A program made the position numbers and the translations under genes. From Elstera litoralis (lineage in GTDB: Bacteria; Pseudomonadota; Alphaproteobacteria; Elsterales; Elsteraceae): DNA of 7,198 nt. The notes under the pieces were generated by a model. It made no database searches, was not told the origin of the DNA, and saw nothing but the letters and a program-made list of their open reading frames with translations. The stretch covers positions 3,222 to 10,419 of the forward strand of contig NZ_LAJY01000231.1 of the NCBI RefSeq assembly GCF_000963705.1, written 5' to 3'. Below, in pieces: positions 6,207 through 7,198 of this stretch (positions are counted from its first letter, which is position 1; the number at the start of each line of letters is the position of its first letter).

Positions 6207-6214
6207 AAAGGAAG
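6207..6214 (+). promoter_or_regulatory. Shine-Dalgarno of eno
   Basis: AAAGGAAG, eight bases before the ATG at 6223, a good match that fixes the enolase start. Confidence 0.7.
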
Positions 6215-6222
6215 CGTCTGCC

Positions 6223-7198
6223 ATGTCCGCCATTACCGACATTCACGCCCGCCAAATCGTCGATAGCCGGGGTAACCCGACCATTGAAGTCGAAGTCTAT
6301 CTAGAAAGCGGTGCGTTCGGCCGCGCGGCTGTGCCCTCGGGCGCGTCGACCGGCACCCATGAAGCCGTGGAACTGCGTGACGGTGATAAATCCGTCTATG
6401 GCGGCAAGGGCGTGCTGAAGGCCGTCGAAGCGGTCAATGGCGAGATTTTCGACGCGCTGGTCGGCGTCGACGCCGAAGAGCAGATCGCGATTGACGAACA
6501 GTTGATCGAGCTGGACGGCACGCCGAACAAGAGCCGCCTCGGTGGGAACGCCATTCTCGGCGTCAGCCTCGCGGTCGCCCATGCCGCCGCCGATGACAAT
6601 GGCCTGCCGCTCTATCGCTACATCGGCGGCGTTTTCGCGCGCACTCTGCCGGTACCGCTGATGAATGTGCTGAACGGCGGCGCCCATGCCGATAATCCGC
6701 TCGATTTCCAGGAATTCATGATCGTCCCGGTCGGCGCGCCGAGCCTTTCGGAAGCCGTGCGCATGGGCGCGGAAGTGTTCCACGCCCTGAAGAAGCAGTT
6801 GAAGGATAAGGGCTACGCCACCAACGTCGGCGACGAAGGTGGCTTCGCCCCGAACCTCGCTAATGCCGACGATAGCCTTGGGTTCATCATGAAGGCGATT
6901 GAGGCGGCGGGCTATAAGCCGGGCGAGGACATTGCGCTCGCGCTCGATTCGGCCTCGTCGGAATTCTTCAAGGGCGGGCTCTATAAGCTCGACGGCGAAG
7001 GCAAGAGCCTGGATGCCGCCGGTATGGTCGCCTTCTACGAAGATCTCTGCGCGCGCTATCCGATCATCTCCATTGAAGACGGGATGGCCGAAGACGATTG
7101 GGCCGGCTGGAAGCATCTCACCGACCGTCTCGGCAGCAAGGTGCAGTTGGTCGGCGACGATCTGTTCGTTACCAACCCGAAGCGCCTCGCCGAAGGGA
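6223..7198 (+). CDS. eno: Enolase (phosphopyruvate hydratase), 3' end beyond the window
   Basis: The first 325 codons of enolase, which interconverts 2-phosphoglycerate and phosphoenolpyruvate in glycolysis; the frame is open to the right edge. The protein begins MSAITDIHARQIVDSRGNPT, with the substrate loop PSGASTGTHEAVELRD, then LNGGAHADNPLDFQEFM, VGDEGGFAPN (Glu205, the catalytic acid/base region), and the magnesium ligands in ALDSASSEF (Asp242), SIEDGMAEDDW (Glu285) and QLVGDDLFVTN (Asp312/313). Roughly the last 100 residues, including the catalytic Lys near 340 and the C-terminal barrel strands, lie outside. A single rare CTA Leu codon is at 6301-6303. The gene follows kdsA, as is usual in alphaproteobacteria, but behind a strong terminator. 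Its product PEP is a KdsA substrate. Confidence 0.97.
   Translation, partial: MSAITDIHARQIVDSRGNPTIEVEVYLESGAFGRAAVPSGASTGTHEAVELRDGDKSVYGGKGVLKAVEAVNGEIFDALVGVDAEEQIAIDEQLIELDGTPNKSRLGGNAILGVSLAVAHAAADDNGLPLYRYIGGVFARTLPVPLMNVLNGGAHADNPLDFQEFMIVPVGAPSLSEAVRMGAEVFHALKKQLKDKGYATNVGDEGGFAPNLANADDSLGFIMKAIEAAGYKPGEDIALALDSASSEFFKGGLYKLDGEGKSLDAAGMVAFYEDLCARYPIISIEDGMAEDDWAGWKHLTDRLGSKVQLVGDDLFVTNPKRLAEG

Noticed and set aside
6017..6304. A 95-codon + strand frame bridging kdsA and eno
   Set aside because: It runs out of frame through the 3' end of kdsA, the terminator and the eno start, with no recognisable product.
6301..7116. A 271-codon open frame on the - strand opposite eno
   Set aside because: Same mirrored-codon effect. 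Its end coincides with the single rare CTA Leu codon of eno at 6301-6303, and eno is clearly the real gene.
1..7198. A previously undescribed system, mobile element, CRISPR array or RNA gene
   Set aside because: All coding space is filled by well-known housekeeping genes with normal motifs and uniform composition. No direct repeats, integrase or transposase motifs, or tRNA-like cloverleaf were seen.

Overview
This window reads as a chromosomal housekeeping segment from a GC-rich alphaproteobacterium, most likely of the Rhodospirillales type. The taxonomic inference rests on three things: the run tpiA-secG-pyrG-kdsA-eno, the fused bifunctional IspDF followed by pgpA and a stand-alone CinA C-terminal (pncC) gene, and the glycine-rich SecG. 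All genes lie on the + strand. There is no rRNA, tRNA, CRISPR array, insertion sequence or phage gene in view, and no stretch over 300 bases lacks a gene.

Layout: the first 192 bases are the 3' end of a gene whose product resembles the C-terminus of the periplasmic folding factor PpiD. Eight bases later begins ispDF (isoprenoid precursor synthesis, MEP pathway). As written it is split by a +1 frameshift in a five-G run at 428-432. Removing one G restores a continuous 385-residue protein with all recognised IspD and IspF motifs. pgpA (phosphatidylglycerophosphatase A) follows with a good Shine-Dalgarno, then pncC (NMN amidase), overlapping pgpA by 13 bases. tpiA begins 25 bases after pncC. A 122-base gap with two hairpins, one terminator-like, separates tpiA from secG. 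secG and pyrG are separated by another hairpin; pyrG and kdsA are 12 bases apart and probably co-transcribed. A strong rho-independent terminator closes kdsA, and eno starts after it and runs off the right edge.

Functionally the block joins central glycolysis (TpiA, Eno) with supply of envelope and nucleotide building blocks: isoprenoid precursors (IspDF), phosphatidylglycerol (PgpA), CTP (PyrG), Kdo for lipopolysaccharide (KdsA), and protein export and folding (SecG, PpiD). CTP is a substrate for IspD, for CDP-diacylglycerol synthesis upstream of PgpA, and for Kdo activation downstream of KdsA. KdsA uses phosphoenolpyruvate, the product of Eno. These are metabolic links, not proof of co-regulation.

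I did not find a novel system. The most noteworthy points are the ispDF frameshift, the hairpin arrangement just upstream of secG, and the joining of the ppiD/ispDF-pgpA-pncC and tpiA-to-eno blocks. Long reverse-strand reading frames opposite pyrG and eno are explained by codon usage and are rejected.
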